Source of the DNA: Bacillus_BD oryzisoli_A
GTDB taxonomy: Bacteria; Bacillota; Bacilli; Bacillales; Cytobacillaceae
Length of the DNA: 64,000 bases
Direction of reading: 5' to 3'
Assembly (NCBI RefSeq): GCF_043641075.1
Contig: NZ_JBHZRC010000006.1
Coordinates: forward strand, 192,509 to 256,508
This document shows, piece by piece, positions 25,244 to 34,291 of the stretch; position 1 is the stretch's first letter; every line of letters begins with the position of its first letter. The translations under genes and the position numbers were made by a program. Under the pieces are notes generated by a model. That model searched no databases and had not been told where the DNA came from. It was given only the letters and a program-made list of their open reading frames with translations.

Positions 25244-26317
25244 TTACTTACTCATAATCATATTCTCCGTTAAAGCAATTGCCTCTTCTACCGTTAGGTC
25301 TGGATGCTGAATTATGATGGAATACCGAATCCCATTTTCATCCCAGCTAATCGAGTTTATTTCCTTCATTATCTCTGTATTTTGACCGCGAACCTTTACT
25401 TCACTCTCTTTAATTTCCATACCCGGTTCTTCTGGAGTTGGAAACACGGATAACATCAATGACGGGATACCATCCTTTTTATAGTAAACGGTAACCTCCG
25501 TCCGATTGATCTCACCCTTTAGTTCATACCATTCGATATGTTCGATTTCTGCATCCTTCTCAGCCAAAAGTAGAAACGATTTACCAAATGCCTTCACTGC
25601 TTCCTCCACTGTACCTGTCTGTGACTGAAATTCATCCTCCATATTCTTCATTGCCACATTTTCCGGCAGCTCCAGCGTGAACGTATCATCAGTAAAATCA
25701 GGTGAGAATTGAATTTCTGTGTATTCCATTTCAGAACGTATATCGCCCGTCGTTGTGATAGACTTCAAGACAAACCACGTTTTCTGGTCCACCCAATACT
25801 CCATATCTCCTAAAATAGCATCCTTTGATTTGGCCTTCACCTTTAGGTGATACGTATCAAAGCCAAGAATCTTTTCTTCTCCTGCCATTTCGACATCGTG
25901 GGTTTCTTTGATTCCCTCAAGCAGCATCGTTAATTGCTCCTTTTGCGTCATCGTTGAGGGAAGTTCCTCTTTGGAAATATCCATTTGATAGGCAACATCG
26001 CTGCCTTCTTCATAGGAAAGAATCTTTTCACCATCATTTACAGCATAGCCAGCAGCGTTGTCTTTCAGCTTGTCGTTTGTAATAATCTTTCTTTTCCCAT
26101 TTGTACCTGCAAACTCCTCAATATCGATTTCTCCCATTAATTCTTTCCCTTCGTAATGCTTCATCACTGCTTTAGCATAGTAAGGTTCAAATTTTTTCTC
26201 GCTATCCAATACATTTGAAATAATTTCCTCAGAAGAAGATGCCGCCATTTCGCCTGAACACCCCGCTAATAAAGTAAGACTGACTACCACTCCATAGACT
26301 AACTTCTTAACTTTCAC
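25244..26317 (-). CDS. LolA-like lipoprotein linked to a two-component system
   Basis: A 357-aa lipoprotein with lipobox LLAGC near residue 20. The exported part resembles outer-membrane-lipoprotein-sorting (LolA/LppX-like) folds of Gram-positive sensor proteins: YYAKAVMKHYEGKELMGEIDI, the YEEGSDVAYQM segment, then GFDTYHLKVKAKSKDAILGDMEYWVDQKTWFVLKS. A C-terminal DUF4367-like region ends EEAIALTENMI. The GTG start at 26317 overlaps the kinase stop by 11 bp, showing translational coupling. It may bind a lipid or peptide signal for the kinase; that is inference. Confidence 0.8.
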   Translation of the reverse strand: MKVKKLVYGVVVSLTLLAGCSGEMAASSSEEIISNVLDSEKKFEPYYAKAVMKHYEGKELMGEIDIEEFAGTNGKRKIITNDKLKDNAAGYAVNDGEKILSYEEGSDVAYQMDISKEELPSTMTQKEQLTMLLEGIKETHDVEMAGEEKILGFDTYHLKVKAKSKDAILGDMEYWVDQKTWFVLKSITTTGDIRSEMEYTEIQFSPDFTDDTFTLELPENVAMKNMEDEFQSQTGTVEEAVKAFGKSFLLLAEKDAEIEHIEWYELKGEINRTEVTVYYKKDGIPSLMLSVFPTPEEPGMEIKESEVKVRGQNTEIMKEINSISWDENGIRYSIIIQHPDLTVEEAIALTENMIMSK

Positions 26318-27785
26318 CTGTGACCGACTCCGTTTCTCTTAGCCAGCATGCAACTAGTGTACCTAAGCCATCTGCTGACCATAATTTGATTTTTCCGCCA
26401 TTCTTTTCAATTAAGATTTTTGCCACACTAAGCCCAAGACCGGAGCTGCCTCCACGGCCTCTTGCTCCTTCACCCTGCACAAACGGCTGAAATATCTTTT
26501 CCTGCCATTCCTGTGGAATCCCATTCCCTTCATTTTGGATAAGAAGGATTGTTCCTCCCGCTCTCCAATCTTCCAGCTCACTGTTAAAATTCGAAAAAAT
26601 CCAATCCGGCAGCCTTTGATCGCTTGAAAAAGCTGCCAGCCAAATTCGACCACCTACATATGTATGGCGTATCGCATTCGTCATTAAATTATCTACAATT
26701 CGCACGAAATGCTTCACACTTACGTAATAGCTGAGTTTCACAAATTGCTCAACCTGCAAATCTATCTCTTTGTTCCGACATGGCTCCTCGTAGCCAGACA
26801 AAAGCATATCAAAAAACTCCTCCCCGTCCACTTCAATCAGCTCGACGATTTCCTTTGAGGATTGAAGGGCTGTATACACACTTAAATCATCCAGCATCTG
26901 TTTCATATAGGTTAATTTTTCAAATAGAATGGTTTGATACTCCTGCTTTTCCTTCTTAGATAACTCATTATTGCTCTGCAATGCCTCTGTATAGGCTTGA
27001 ATGACTGTTAACGGTGTTTTCAAATCATGTGTTAAGGAAGCAACGATAAATTCCTTTTCCTTCTGTTGTTTGGCCAGCTCTATACGTGATTGTTCTATTT
27101 GCTCCTTCATTTGATAAAAATGGCGCAGCACCTCACCAATTTCATCCTTGCTCGGCCGAGCGTTTTCTTGTTCCGCTTGTCCTTGCGCGAAAGCTGTCAT
27201 TTGGAAACGCAACTGCTGCAACGGTCGGTTTAGCTTTCGATTCAAAAGAATGACAACAATGGCATACGTGATTGTGAAAAATAAGAGAAAGGAGACAGCT
27301 AGAATAAGAGAACGATTTTGCACCATTTCGACCCATTGATCTCGGCCCAGTGTCACTTCATAAATTCCAATTAGCCTTCCTTTATAAAAGACCGTTTTTT
27401 TAACTGAATACGTTCGTAAATTTTTTTGCACTTCATTCAAGTTTTCATAAAATTGATTAAGATTACTTTGATTAAATCGATTTAAGTAAGGTTCGTTTAT
27501 GGAAGAAAACAGCATCACCCCATCATAACGATACAAAGAAATTTTGGTCCTCTCATTTGCCTGCTTCTTTATCTCCTCGTAGGCTGTCTCAGGCTGAATT
27601 TGATAAAGCTGATGATTTTCTAACAAGGGCTCTAAGGTGGATAGTGTACTAGAAACCTCCATGTACTCAATTAAATCTTGTTTTTGGTCATACTGACTGA
27701 TCATAATGTAAAGAGTAAAAAGGGCAGCAACAGGCAGGAGCATGACAATAAAATAACTCAGCATAAGCCAATATTTAATTTTCAT
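26307..27785 (-). CDS. Two-component sensor histidine kinase
   Basis: A 492-aa membrane kinase: membrane segments near 8-28 and 164-186, an extracellular domain between them, then HAMP (about 187-240, PLQQLRFQMTAFAQGQ). The HisKA phospho-acceptor is in ASLTHDLKTPLTVIQAY, and the HATPase has NLMTNAIRHT, NEGNGIPQEW and GSSGLGLSVAK. The glycine motif GSSGLGL is slightly off the usual GTGLGL. It overlaps the response regulator by ATGA and the lipoprotein by 11 bp, so the three are one unit. Layout resembles envelope-stress systems of Firmicutes; the signal is unknown. Confidence 0.92.
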   Translation of the reverse strand: MKIKYWLMLSYFIVMLLPVAALFTLYIMISQYDQKQDLIEYMEVSSTLSTLEPLLENHQLYQIQPETAYEEIKKQANERTKISLYRYDGVMLFSSINEPYLNRFNQSNLNQFYENLNEVQKNLRTYSVKKTVFYKGRLIGIYEVTLGRDQWVEMVQNRSLILAVSFLLFFTITYAIVVILLNRKLNRPLQQLRFQMTAFAQGQAEQENARPSKDEIGEVLRHFYQMKEQIEQSRIELAKQQKEKEFIVASLTHDLKTPLTVIQAYTEALQSNNELSKKEKQEYQTILFEKLTYMKQMLDDLSVYTALQSSKEIVELIEVDGEEFFDMLLSGYEEPCRNKEIDLQVEQFVKLSYYVSVKHFVRIVDNLMTNAIRHTYVGGRIWLAAFSSDQRLPDWIFSNFNSELEDWRAGGTILLIQNEGNGIPQEWQEKIFQPFVQGEGARGRGGSSGLGLSVAKILIEKNGGKIKLWSADGLGTLVACWLRETESVTGES

Positions 27786-28492
27786 AGAATCGGTTCACCA
27801 ATAAAGCGGTAGCCGACACCCCATACCGTTTGAATATATTTGGCAGATCGCATTTCATCCTTCAGCTTCGTCCGGAGACCTTTGATGTGTACGGTCACCG
27901 TATTATTCCCGTTTTGGTCATCCTGCTGCCAAATATGCTGATACAGCTCAGACTTTGCAAAGGTCTTGAAAGGATTTTTTGCTAAAAGAAGAAGTAAATC
28001 CTTTTCCTTCGCTGTTAACAATAACGGCTCATTATCCAAATAGGCAGCTTCCTTTGAAAAATCAAGCTTTAAACCATGGAAATAGGATGTTTGATGCCCC
28101 TGTTTATCCTTACCTAAATAACGCCTGTATCTGCGCAGATGTGAACAGATTCTGGCATGCAGCTCCTCAAGCCGAAACGGCTTAGTTACATAATCATCCG
28201 CCCCGATATCCAAGCCCTGAACAAGACTTTCCTGTTCATGTCTTGCACTAATAATCAGAATTGGCACATCACTTTCAAGCCGAATACTTTTGCAAAGCGT
28301 AAACCCATCCATCTCGGGCAGCATTAAATCTACCAGCACCAAATCATAGGCCTCCTGCCGGAAATCCTCCCATCCTTCCTTCCCGGTCGAGGACCACGTT
28401 ACAAAATACCCCGCCTTCCGCAAAAAATCACATACAATTCTAGCAATCTCGCGATCATCCTCCACCAACAAAATCCGCTCACTCACACCCAT
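27782..28492 (-). CDS. OmpR-family response regulator
   Basis: A 236-aa regulator. Receiver: acidic pair in LLVEDDREIA, phospho-acceptor Asp in LVDLMLPEMDGF, Thr/Ser in ILIISARHE, Lys in DYVTKPF. C-terminal winged helix: LLTAKEKDLLLLLAKNP and NTVTVHIKGLRTKL, ending VWGVGYRF. The ATG at 28492 follows AGAGGG at 8 nt. It starts the operon with the kinase and lipoprotein, and probably regulates it. Confidence 0.94.
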   Translation of the reverse strand: MGVSERILLVEDDREIARIVCDFLRKAGYFVTWSSTGKEGWEDFRQEAYDLVLVDLMLPEMDGFTLCKSIRLESDVPILIISARHEQESLVQGLDIGADDYVTKPFRLEELHARICSHLRRYRRYLGKDKQGHQTSYFHGLKLDFSKEAAYLDNEPLLLTAKEKDLLLLLAKNPFKTFAKSELYQHIWQQDDQNGNNTVTVHIKGLRTKLKDEMRSAKYIQTVWGVGYRFIGEPIL

Positions 28493-28580
28493 CACCAAAT
28501 CCCTCTCACATCATCTATTATAAAACCAGAAAATTACCATTTATGGAAATTTATAAACACTTAATAAATCATAACATAAA

Positions 28581-28638
28581 GCAGGGGGACGGTTCTCTTG
28601 CTTCCAAAAAATCGGAAGCAAGAGAACCGTCCCCCTGC
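28581..28638. terminator. Perfect inverted pair of GGTTCT-family repeats
   Basis: Perfect 25-bp arms (28581-28605 and 28614-28638) with an 8-nt loop. Each arm is one copy of the repeat. It abuts the monooxygenase stop at 28641 and probably ends that transcript. Confidence 0.88.
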
Positions 28639-28640
28639 AC

Positions 28641-29675
28641 TTATTTTGAAACGGCTGCTCGAACAATAGGTGCTACTTCTTTGCCTAACAGTTCAATGGC
28701 CTTCAAGACCTCATCGTGTGGCATTGAGCCTACCGGTACATGCAGCATAAAGCGTGTAATGCCAACGTTTTGGTTGAGGTAGATGATTTTTTCTGCAACG
28801 GTTTTAGGATCTCCTACATACAACGCGCCCTCTATGCTGCGAGCGAAATCAAAGGTAGCTCGGTCGTATGGACCCCAACCTCGCTCACGTCCTAGTTTAT
28901 TCATAGCCTGCTGGGTAGAGGGAAAAAACTGATTTGCCGCTGTTTCCGAATCCTCTGCAATAAAACCATGTGAGTGTGACGCTATTGGCAGCTTCGAAAC
29001 ATCATGGCCCGCTCTGGCTGCTGATTTTTTATACAGCCTAACAAGTGTTTCAAACTGCAGTGGTCTGCCTCCGATGATTGCTAAAACCAACGGCAGCCCA
29101 AGGTGTCCTGCGCGTGCAACTGATTTTGCCGTACCTCCGCTCCCAATCCATACGGGCAATGGATTCTGAACAGGACGTGGGTAAACACCTCGATTTTGAA
29201 TAGAAGGCCGATGCTTTCCGCTCCACGTCACTTTCTCAGATTCCTGAATTTTCAATAATAATTCCAGCTTCTCATCGAACAATTCATCATAATCATCCAA
29301 ATCATATCCAAACAACGGAAACGATTCAATAAATGAACCCCTTCCTGCCATGATTTCTGCCCTTCCATTTGAAATAGCATCAAGCGTAGCAAAATCCTGA
29401 AATACACGCACAGGATCTGCAGAAGAAAGCACTGTAACCGCGCTGGTTAAGCGAATTTTTTTCGTTTGCGATGCAGCCGCCGCAAGTACAACGGCTGGTG
29501 ATGATGCTGCATAATCCTCACGGTGATGTTCACCGACACCAAAGACATCTAATCCGACTTGGTCGGCTAAGACAATTTCCTCAACAACCTCCCGAATTCT
29601 CTCCGCGTGACTTTTCACCTTTCCCGTATTAACATCCGGCGTCGTCTCTACAAATGTAGTAACTCCTATCTCCAA
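28641..29675 (-). CDS. Luciferase-like (LLM-class) flavin-dependent monooxygenase
   Basis: A 344-aa TIM-barrel oxidoreductase of the bacterial luciferase superfamily using FMNH2 or F420. Motifs: FGVGEHHREDY, the RLTSAVTVLSSADPVRVFQDFATLDAIS stretch, and GRAEIMAGRGSF. PLPVWIGSGGTAKSVARAGHLGLPL is typical of the YvbT/Atu2307 group. The start is TTG, 7 nt after GGAGGG; no ATG is available in frame. It is a single gene. Likely substrates are alkanes, nitriles or aromatic degradation products, but none is identified. Confidence 0.88.
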   Translation of the reverse strand: MEIGVTTFVETTPDVNTGKVKSHAERIREVVEEIVLADQVGLDVFGVGEHHREDYAASSPAVVLAAAASQTKKIRLTSAVTVLSSADPVRVFQDFATLDAISNGRAEIMAGRGSFIESFPLFGYDLDDYDELFDEKLELLLKIQESEKVTWSGKHRPSIQNRGVYPRPVQNPLPVWIGSGGTAKSVARAGHLGLPLVLAIIGGRPLQFETLVRLYKKSAARAGHDVSKLPIASHSHGFIAEDSETAANQFFPSTQQAMNKLGRERGWGPYDRATFDFARSIEGALYVGDPKTVAEKIIYLNQNVGITRFMLHVPVGSMPHDEVLKAIELLGKEVAPIVRAAVSK

Positions 29676-29832
29676 TGGTCATCCCTCCAGCTGTATGTTC
29701 TTTTTATAAATTTATCTAGAAGTCGGCATTCCTTTCTTTATTAATATGCCTCAAAGTAATCAGACAAGTTCATAAATATCAGTATCTATTTTCTATGATT
29801 TTTTTATGATTCTTAAAACTATAATACAAAAT

Positions 29833-29861
29833 GGAAGCAAAAGAACCGTCCCCTTGCTTCC
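29833..29861. repeat. GGTTCT-family repeat, single copy
   Basis: GGAAGCAAAAGAACCGTCCC then CTTGCTTCC, lying just before the terminator of the SR1P-like gene. Confidence 0.82.
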
Positions 29862-29867
29862 TAAAAA

Positions 29868-29890
29868 AAGAGACCTGAATAGGCCTCTAT
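29868..29890 (-). terminator. Terminator of the SR1P-like transcript
   Basis: AGAGACC and GGCCTCT pair (one G-U) followed on the minus strand by seven T residues. Confidence 0.65.
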
Positions 29891-29933
29891 CGTATTTGTT
29901 CAATATCACTAATACTGTATTGTATCAGAATGG

Positions 29934-30077
29934 TTATTGCTTTTCCTTTTGATCGGAACAGTCTTTGCAGATGCCATACCATGTCTTGACACCGTTTGTA
30001 TTTTCGACTGCGTCTATTTCCTTTTCACACACCTGACAAATAATCGTTCCCTGCCTTACAACTGCTTGATCTGTCAT
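29934..30077 (-). CDS. SR1P-like GapA-binding peptide
   Basis: A 47-aa peptide with GTIICQVCEKEIDAVENTNG and WYGICKDCSDQK, matching the layout of SR1P: GTIVCQ-type start, CxxC, then YGxC. In B. subtilis, SR1P is encoded within the small RNA SR1, binds GapA and promotes the GapA-RNase J1 interaction. Eight extra N-terminal residues precede GTI here. GGAGGGG precedes the ATG. A near-cre site sits just upstream, consistent with sugar control of SR1. The transcript may therefore be a dual-function RNA; base-pairing activity is not shown by sequence. Confidence 0.7.
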   Translation of the reverse strand: MTDQAVVRQGTIICQVCEKEIDAVENTNGVKTWYGICKDCSDQKEKQ

Positions 30078-30096
30078 TTCACTCACCCCTCCAAAA

Positions 30097-30111
30097 TTGA
30101 AGCGCTTTCAA
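30097..30111 (-). promoter_or_regulatory. Candidate cre site near the SR1P-like gene
   Basis: TTGAAAGCGCTTCAA on the minus strand fits WTGNAANCGNWNNCW with one mismatch. It lies 20 bp upstream of the peptide start, overlapping the leader. Confidence 0.5.
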
Positions 30112-30182
30112 ATAACAAACAACGAAAACATCCTGGTGTCAATCAAGCAACCTACCATTCTCTATTCCTATTATATCACTTT

Positions 30183-30242
30183 GGTGTCAGGCACTGCAAA
30201 AAGACAAATTCCCCAATTTGTCTTTTTGCAGTGCCTGACACC
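30183..30242. terminator. Inverted repeat with perfect 28-bp arms
   Basis: Arms 30183-30210 and 30215-30242 are perfectly complementary with a CCCC loop. They start GGTGTCAGGCACTGC, related to the repeat at 11618. It abuts the TetR stop at 30246 and separates it from the SR1P-like gene upstream region. Confidence 0.88.
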
Positions 30243-30245
30243 ATT

Positions 30246-31070
30246 CTAATTATTTCGCAATAGATAGGCGATCCATTTGCAGTGTGGATGATTGCGAATA
30301 TTTTCAAGCAATCCTTTTACAATAGCAGGACTTAGGCTCGGTTCAAGTATATCCTGCTTTAACAGGACTAATGATTCTTTTTCAATGGATTCATCCATTT
30401 CGGCGATTTTTTGCTCCATCATTTCTACGAGCTGTTCCTTTGATATTTTTTCTTGGAACTGCTGCTTTGTGATTTGGACAAGCTCTTCAGATAAAAACGG
30501 AATGGTTGTATGCTTAGCCAAGATGGTTGTTTTTTCTACAAGTGATTGGCTCATCTGATTCAAGTCTAATGGAACATTATAGAATAAAAATAAATTGGAA
30601 TAAATGCTCATAAAGCTTTTGATACAGTACATTAAATCATATTTCGTCCGTTTGATTTCTTCCCCATATAATCGGTCAATCATAGATAGAATTACTTTTT
30701 CTAAAAGAAGGTCGTACGAATGAATTTTTTCAATTAGCTCTTGATTTAACGTCTGTAGCTGCTCTTTGATTAGAATCTTAGCAAAATCAGAACGCTGATA
30801 AAAAGTATGGAATGTCGTGTAATAGAATTCATATAATAGCTTTTCATCATCTTTAGTATTTTTGACTATATAGTCAATGTCTGAAGTGATTTGAATCATA
30901 AAATGGTCAATCAATGTTAAAATCAATTCATCCTTCGACTTGAACGATAAGTAAAAAGCACCTTTTGAAATCCCGCAATAATCCGTTATCTGCTTAATGG
31001 AAGTTGCCTCAAAGCCCTGCCTCGCAAAAAGCTCTAATGCCTTTTCCATGATTAATTGTTTCTTTAGCAT
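30246..31070 (-). CDS. TetR/AcrR-family repressor of the adjacent RND pump
   Basis: A 274-aa regulator. The N-terminal helix-turn-helix is ALELFARQGFEATSIKQITDYCGISKGAFYLSFKSKDEL. The long helical C-terminal domain would sense a ligand. The ATG at 31070 has AGGAG at 9 nt; an ATG three codons upstream is too close to it. It is divergent from the RND gene, and the palindrome AATGAC-N6-GTCATT in the shared promoter is its likely operator. Ligand unknown, probably pump substrates. Confidence 0.9.
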   Translation of the reverse strand: MLKKQLIMEKALELFARQGFEATSIKQITDYCGISKGAFYLSFKSKDELILTLIDHFMIQITSDIDYIVKNTKDDEKLLYEFYYTTFHTFYQRSDFAKILIKEQLQTLNQELIEKIHSYDLLLEKVILSMIDRLYGEEIKRTKYDLMYCIKSFMSIYSNLFLFYNVPLDLNQMSQSLVEKTTILAKHTTIPFLSEELVQITKQQFQEKISKEQLVEMMEQKIAEMDESIEKESLVLLKQDILEPSLSPAIVKGLLENIRNHPHCKWIAYLLRNN

Positions 31071-31091
31071 GTATTTCATCTCCTGTAATCA

Positions 31092-31120
31092 TTGACAAAT
31101 GACCGACTAGTCATTAGTAT
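31092..31120 (+). promoter_or_regulatory. RND promoter with embedded TetR-type operator
   Basis: TTGACA (31092-31097), 17 nt, TAGTAT (31115-31120). The spacer is almost exactly the palindrome AATGACCGACTAGTCATT (31098-31115), so repressor binding would exclude RNA polymerase. Confidence 0.8.
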
Positions 31121-31162
31121 AAATACTTGAGCTTAGTAAGTCAATTAAGGGTAGGTGTAAAA

Positions 31163-34100
31163 GTGAAAGGGCTAGTCAATTTTGTTATAAGAAATAAACT
31201 TGCAGTATGGCTGCTGACCATTATCATTACCGTTTCCGGTGTCTATTCAGCTACCAAAATGAAAATGGAAACCATCCCTGATATTTCGATCCCATACTTA
31301 ATGGTTATGGATGTATATCCAGGAGCAACTCCTGAAAAGGTCATGCAGGATGTTTCCATCCCTCTTGAACAAGCAGTCGAGGGGCTTGAAGATGTGAAAA
31401 ATGTCTTCTCTAACTCCTATTCCAATATGGCCAATCTTCAGGTGGAATACGAATATGGAGTGGACATGGATGAGGCAAAGCGCGCTCTAGAAGCTGCCTT
31501 AGATAATGTCAACCTGCCTGAAGGTGCACAAGAGCCAACGGTTACCGCCATCAGCATGAATATGATGCCGGTTGTTGCACTTAGTGTCAGCAGTAAAACA
31601 GAGGATATTGTTGAATTAACCTCTACAGTTGAAGACATTTTAATTCCAAAAATCGAGAAAATTGATGGTGCAGCTTCTGTAACAATTGCAGGACAGCACA
31701 TTGAAGAAATTCAGCTTACGTATGATAAAGCCAAAATGGCTGAGCTTGGTTTAATGGAAGATAAAGTAAAGGAAATGATACAAGCAAGCGATCTTGCCGT
31801 GTCATTAGGCCTGTATGAGTTTGAAGAAGGTGAACAAGCCGTATCAATCGATGGCAAGTTCAACTCGATTGATGATTTAAAGGAAATGCTGATCCCTGTA
31901 ACCCCATCAGCTACTCAGCCTTCCCCATTTGTAAAGCTTAGTGACATCGCGAAGGTTGAACTAATCGGTAAAGAACAATCTGTTTCACGTACAAACGGAG
32001 AAAACTCTATTACGATTCAAATTGTTAAAGAACAACAGGCAAATACAGTCCATGTTGTAAACGCTGTGAAGGATTTAATTAAAGACGAAGAAAAGAAAGT
32101 CGATGGTCTTGTTATCGATGTTTCACTTGACCAAGGAAAACCAATTGAAGATTCTGTTTCAACAATGGTTGAAAAAGCAGTATTCGGCGGATTAATTGCC
32201 GTATTAATTATTTTATTATTCCTGCGTGATTTTAAATCAACGATTATATCGATTGTTTCCATCCCAGTTTCGATTTTCATGGCACTCCTGCTCTTACACT
32301 GGCTGGATATCACGTTGAACATTATGACACTTGGTGCCATAACAGTCGCTATCGGCCGTGTTATCGATGACTCCATCGTCGTTGTAGAAAACATTTATCG
32401 CCGCATGCACTTACGCGAGGAAAAATTAACCGGTCGAGCGCTCATTCGTGAAGCGACAATTGAAATGTTCAAACCTATTTTATCCTCGACATTAGTAACG
32501 GTTGCGGTTTTCGCTCCACTGATTTTTGTCGGCGGTATGGTGGGAGAATTATTCGCACCGTTCGCATTAACGATGACCTTCGCACTTGGCGCTTCGTTAC
32601 TTGTTGCGATTACGATTGTACCGGCACTCTCACATTTCTTATTTAAGAAAAAGCTTTACAGTGAGAAAACCGAAAGCAGTCATAAAGAGTCAGGTAAATT
32701 AGCGAACTGGTACAAAGGAGTCCTTAATAAGGCACTTAACCATAAGATTATTACTTCTATTATTGCCATTGTTTTATTAGGCGGCAGCTTGGCGTTAACA
32801 CCATTAATCGGCTTCAGCTTTATGGGAAGCGAAGAAGAAAAGGTAATGTATTTAACATACACACCTGGAACCGGTGAGCTAATGGAGGATACATTAGCAA
32901 ACGTTCAAGATGTGGAACAAAAACTGTTAAAACGTGATGATATTGATATTGTTCAGGTTTCAGTAACGGAAAGCGGCGATCCAATGGCTGCGATGATGGG
33001 CGGCGGCGGTGACGGCGCATTAATGTACCTCATCTTCGATCCAGAAATGGATAACTTCCCAGAAGTACGTGAGGAAATCGAAGATTATGTCTTTAATATT
33101 GGTCAATCCGGAGAATGGAAAAGCCAAAACTTTACTTCTATGTCATCCATGGGTACCAACGAAGTCAGCTATACCTTCTACAGCGAGGATCTTGATAAAT
33201 TATATGAGGCTGTAGATAAGGTTGAAGGTGTGATGAAAAAGAATGACCGCTTAGAGGATGTCACTTCAAGCGCTGAAAATCCGTACGTTGAGTATACCTT
33301 CAAAGTGGAGCAGGATGAATTATTGCAATACGGGTTAACGACAGGTCAAATCCTCATGATGTTAAACCCAATGAAAACAGAGGATGTATTAACTACAATT
33401 GAAAAAGACGGCAACAGCTTAAAAGTGATTGTTCAGCAAGAACAAACAGAAGAGCCAAAATCGGTTGATGACATTTTAGCGAAACAGGTGCCAACAGCAC
33501 TTGGTACAACTATGCCGCTTTCAGAGCTTGTGACCGTTGAAGAAGGAACAACACTTAACACACTTGCGCGAAGCAAAGGTGAGTACTACGCATCTGTTTC
33601 AGGAACAGTCATTGGCGATGACCTTTCAAAAGCAACCTCAGCAGTTGATGATGCGATTGATAAACTAGACTTACCGAAAGGTGTCACACTGGGAGTAGCT
33701 GGTGTTCAGGCAGATATGACTGAAACCTTCACACAGCTTGGTATAGCGATGCTGGCAGCGATTGCGATCGTTTACTTTATTCTTGTTGTAACATTTGGAG
33801 AGGGTCTTGCTCCATTTGCAATCTTATTCTCCCTGCCATTTGCCGTTATTGGTTCATTTGTCGGCTTATTAATCGCCGGTGAAACCATTTCTGTGTCTGT
33901 TATGATGGGTCTATTAATGTTGATTGGTATTGTCGTAACGAACGCCATCGTGCTTGTGGATCGAATCATTCATATGGAACACGATGGAATGGGCATGCGC
34001 GAAGCCATCCTAGAAGCAGGATCCACACGTCTGCGCCCTATCCTGATGACAGCCATTGCAACCATTGGAGCCTTGATTCCACTGGCCATTGGTACCGGCG

Positions 34101-34249
34101 GTGGCGGCCTTATCTCGAAAGGTCTTGGAATTACCGTTATCGGTGGTCTAACAAGTTCAACCTTGTTAACCTTAATCATCGTTCCAATCGTATATGAAGT
34201 TCTATCAAAGCTATTTAAGAAGAACCGAAAAGATATAGAAGAAAACTAA
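31163..34249 (+). CDS. RND-family efflux permease, SwrC/YerP-like
   Basis: A 1028-aa proton-driven exporter of the HAE-type RND family, similar in size and layout to B. subtilis SwrC (YerP), which confers surfactin self-resistance. Twelve membrane segments are expected, with large extracellular loops after segments 1 and 7. The proton relay Asp pair is in AIGRVIDDSIVVVENIYRRM, and a Gly-rich GGGGDGA loop sits in the second half. The GTG start at 31163 follows AGGTG; an upstream in-frame start would overlap the promoter. It is controlled by the divergent TetR gene. Substrate could be lipopeptides or drugs. Confidence 0.9.
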   Translation: MKGLVNFVIRNKLAVWLLTIIITVSGVYSATKMKMETIPDISIPYLMVMDVYPGATPEKVMQDVSIPLEQAVEGLEDVKNVFSNSYSNMANLQVEYEYGVDMDEAKRALEAALDNVNLPEGAQEPTVTAISMNMMPVVALSVSSKTEDIVELTSTVEDILIPKIEKIDGAASVTIAGQHIEEIQLTYDKAKMAELGLMEDKVKEMIQASDLAVSLGLYEFEEGEQAVSIDGKFNSIDDLKEMLIPVTPSATQPSPFVKLSDIAKVELIGKEQSVSRTNGENSITIQIVKEQQANTVHVVNAVKDLIKDEEKKVDGLVIDVSLDQGKPIEDSVSTMVEKAVFGGLIAVLIILLFLRDFKSTIISIVSIPVSIFMALLLLHWLDITLNIMTLGAITVAIGRVIDDSIVVVENIYRRMHLREEKLTGRALIREATIEMFKPILSSTLVTVAVFAPLIFVGGMVGELFAPFALTMTFALGASLLVAITIVPALSHFLFKKKLYSEKTESSHKESGKLANWYKGVLNKALNHKIITSIIAIVLLGGSLALTPLIGFSFMGSEEEKVMYLTYTPGTGELMEDTLANVQDVEQKLLKRDDIDIVQVSVTESGDPMAAMMGGGGDGALMYLIFDPEMDNFPEVREEIEDYVFNIGQSGEWKSQNFTSMSSMGTNEVSYTFYSEDLDKLYEAVDKVEGVMKKNDRLEDVTSSAENPYVEYTFKVEQDELLQYGLTTGQILMMLNPMKTEDVLTTIEKDGNSLKVIVQQEQTEEPKSVDDILAKQVPTALGTTMPLSELVTVEEGTTLNTLARSKGEYYASVSGTVIGDDLSKATSAVDDAIDKLDLPKGVTLGVAGVQADMTETFTQLGIAMLAAIAIVYFILVVTFGEGLAPFAILFSLPFAVIGSFVGLLIAGETISVSVMMGLLMLIGIVVTNAIVLVDRIIHMEHDGMGMREAILEAGSTRLRPILMTAIATIGALIPLAIGTGGGGLISKGLGITVIGGLTSSTLLTLIIVPIVYEVLSKLFKKNRKDIEEN

Positions 34250-34290
34250 AAAAAAGAGGAAATCCCGAATTCGGGACTTCCTCTTTTTTT
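34250..34290. terminator. Bidirectional terminator
   Basis: AAAAGAGGAA..TCCCGAA pairs with TTCGGGA..TTCCTCTTTT. It lies between convergent RND and permease genes and begins at the RND stop codon. Confidence 0.88.
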
Positions 34291-34291
34291 G

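Noticed and set aside
31127..31162. Longer N terminus for the RND pump
   Set aside because: The extra codons overlap the promoter region and lack a ribosome site; GTG at 31163 has AGGTG upstream.
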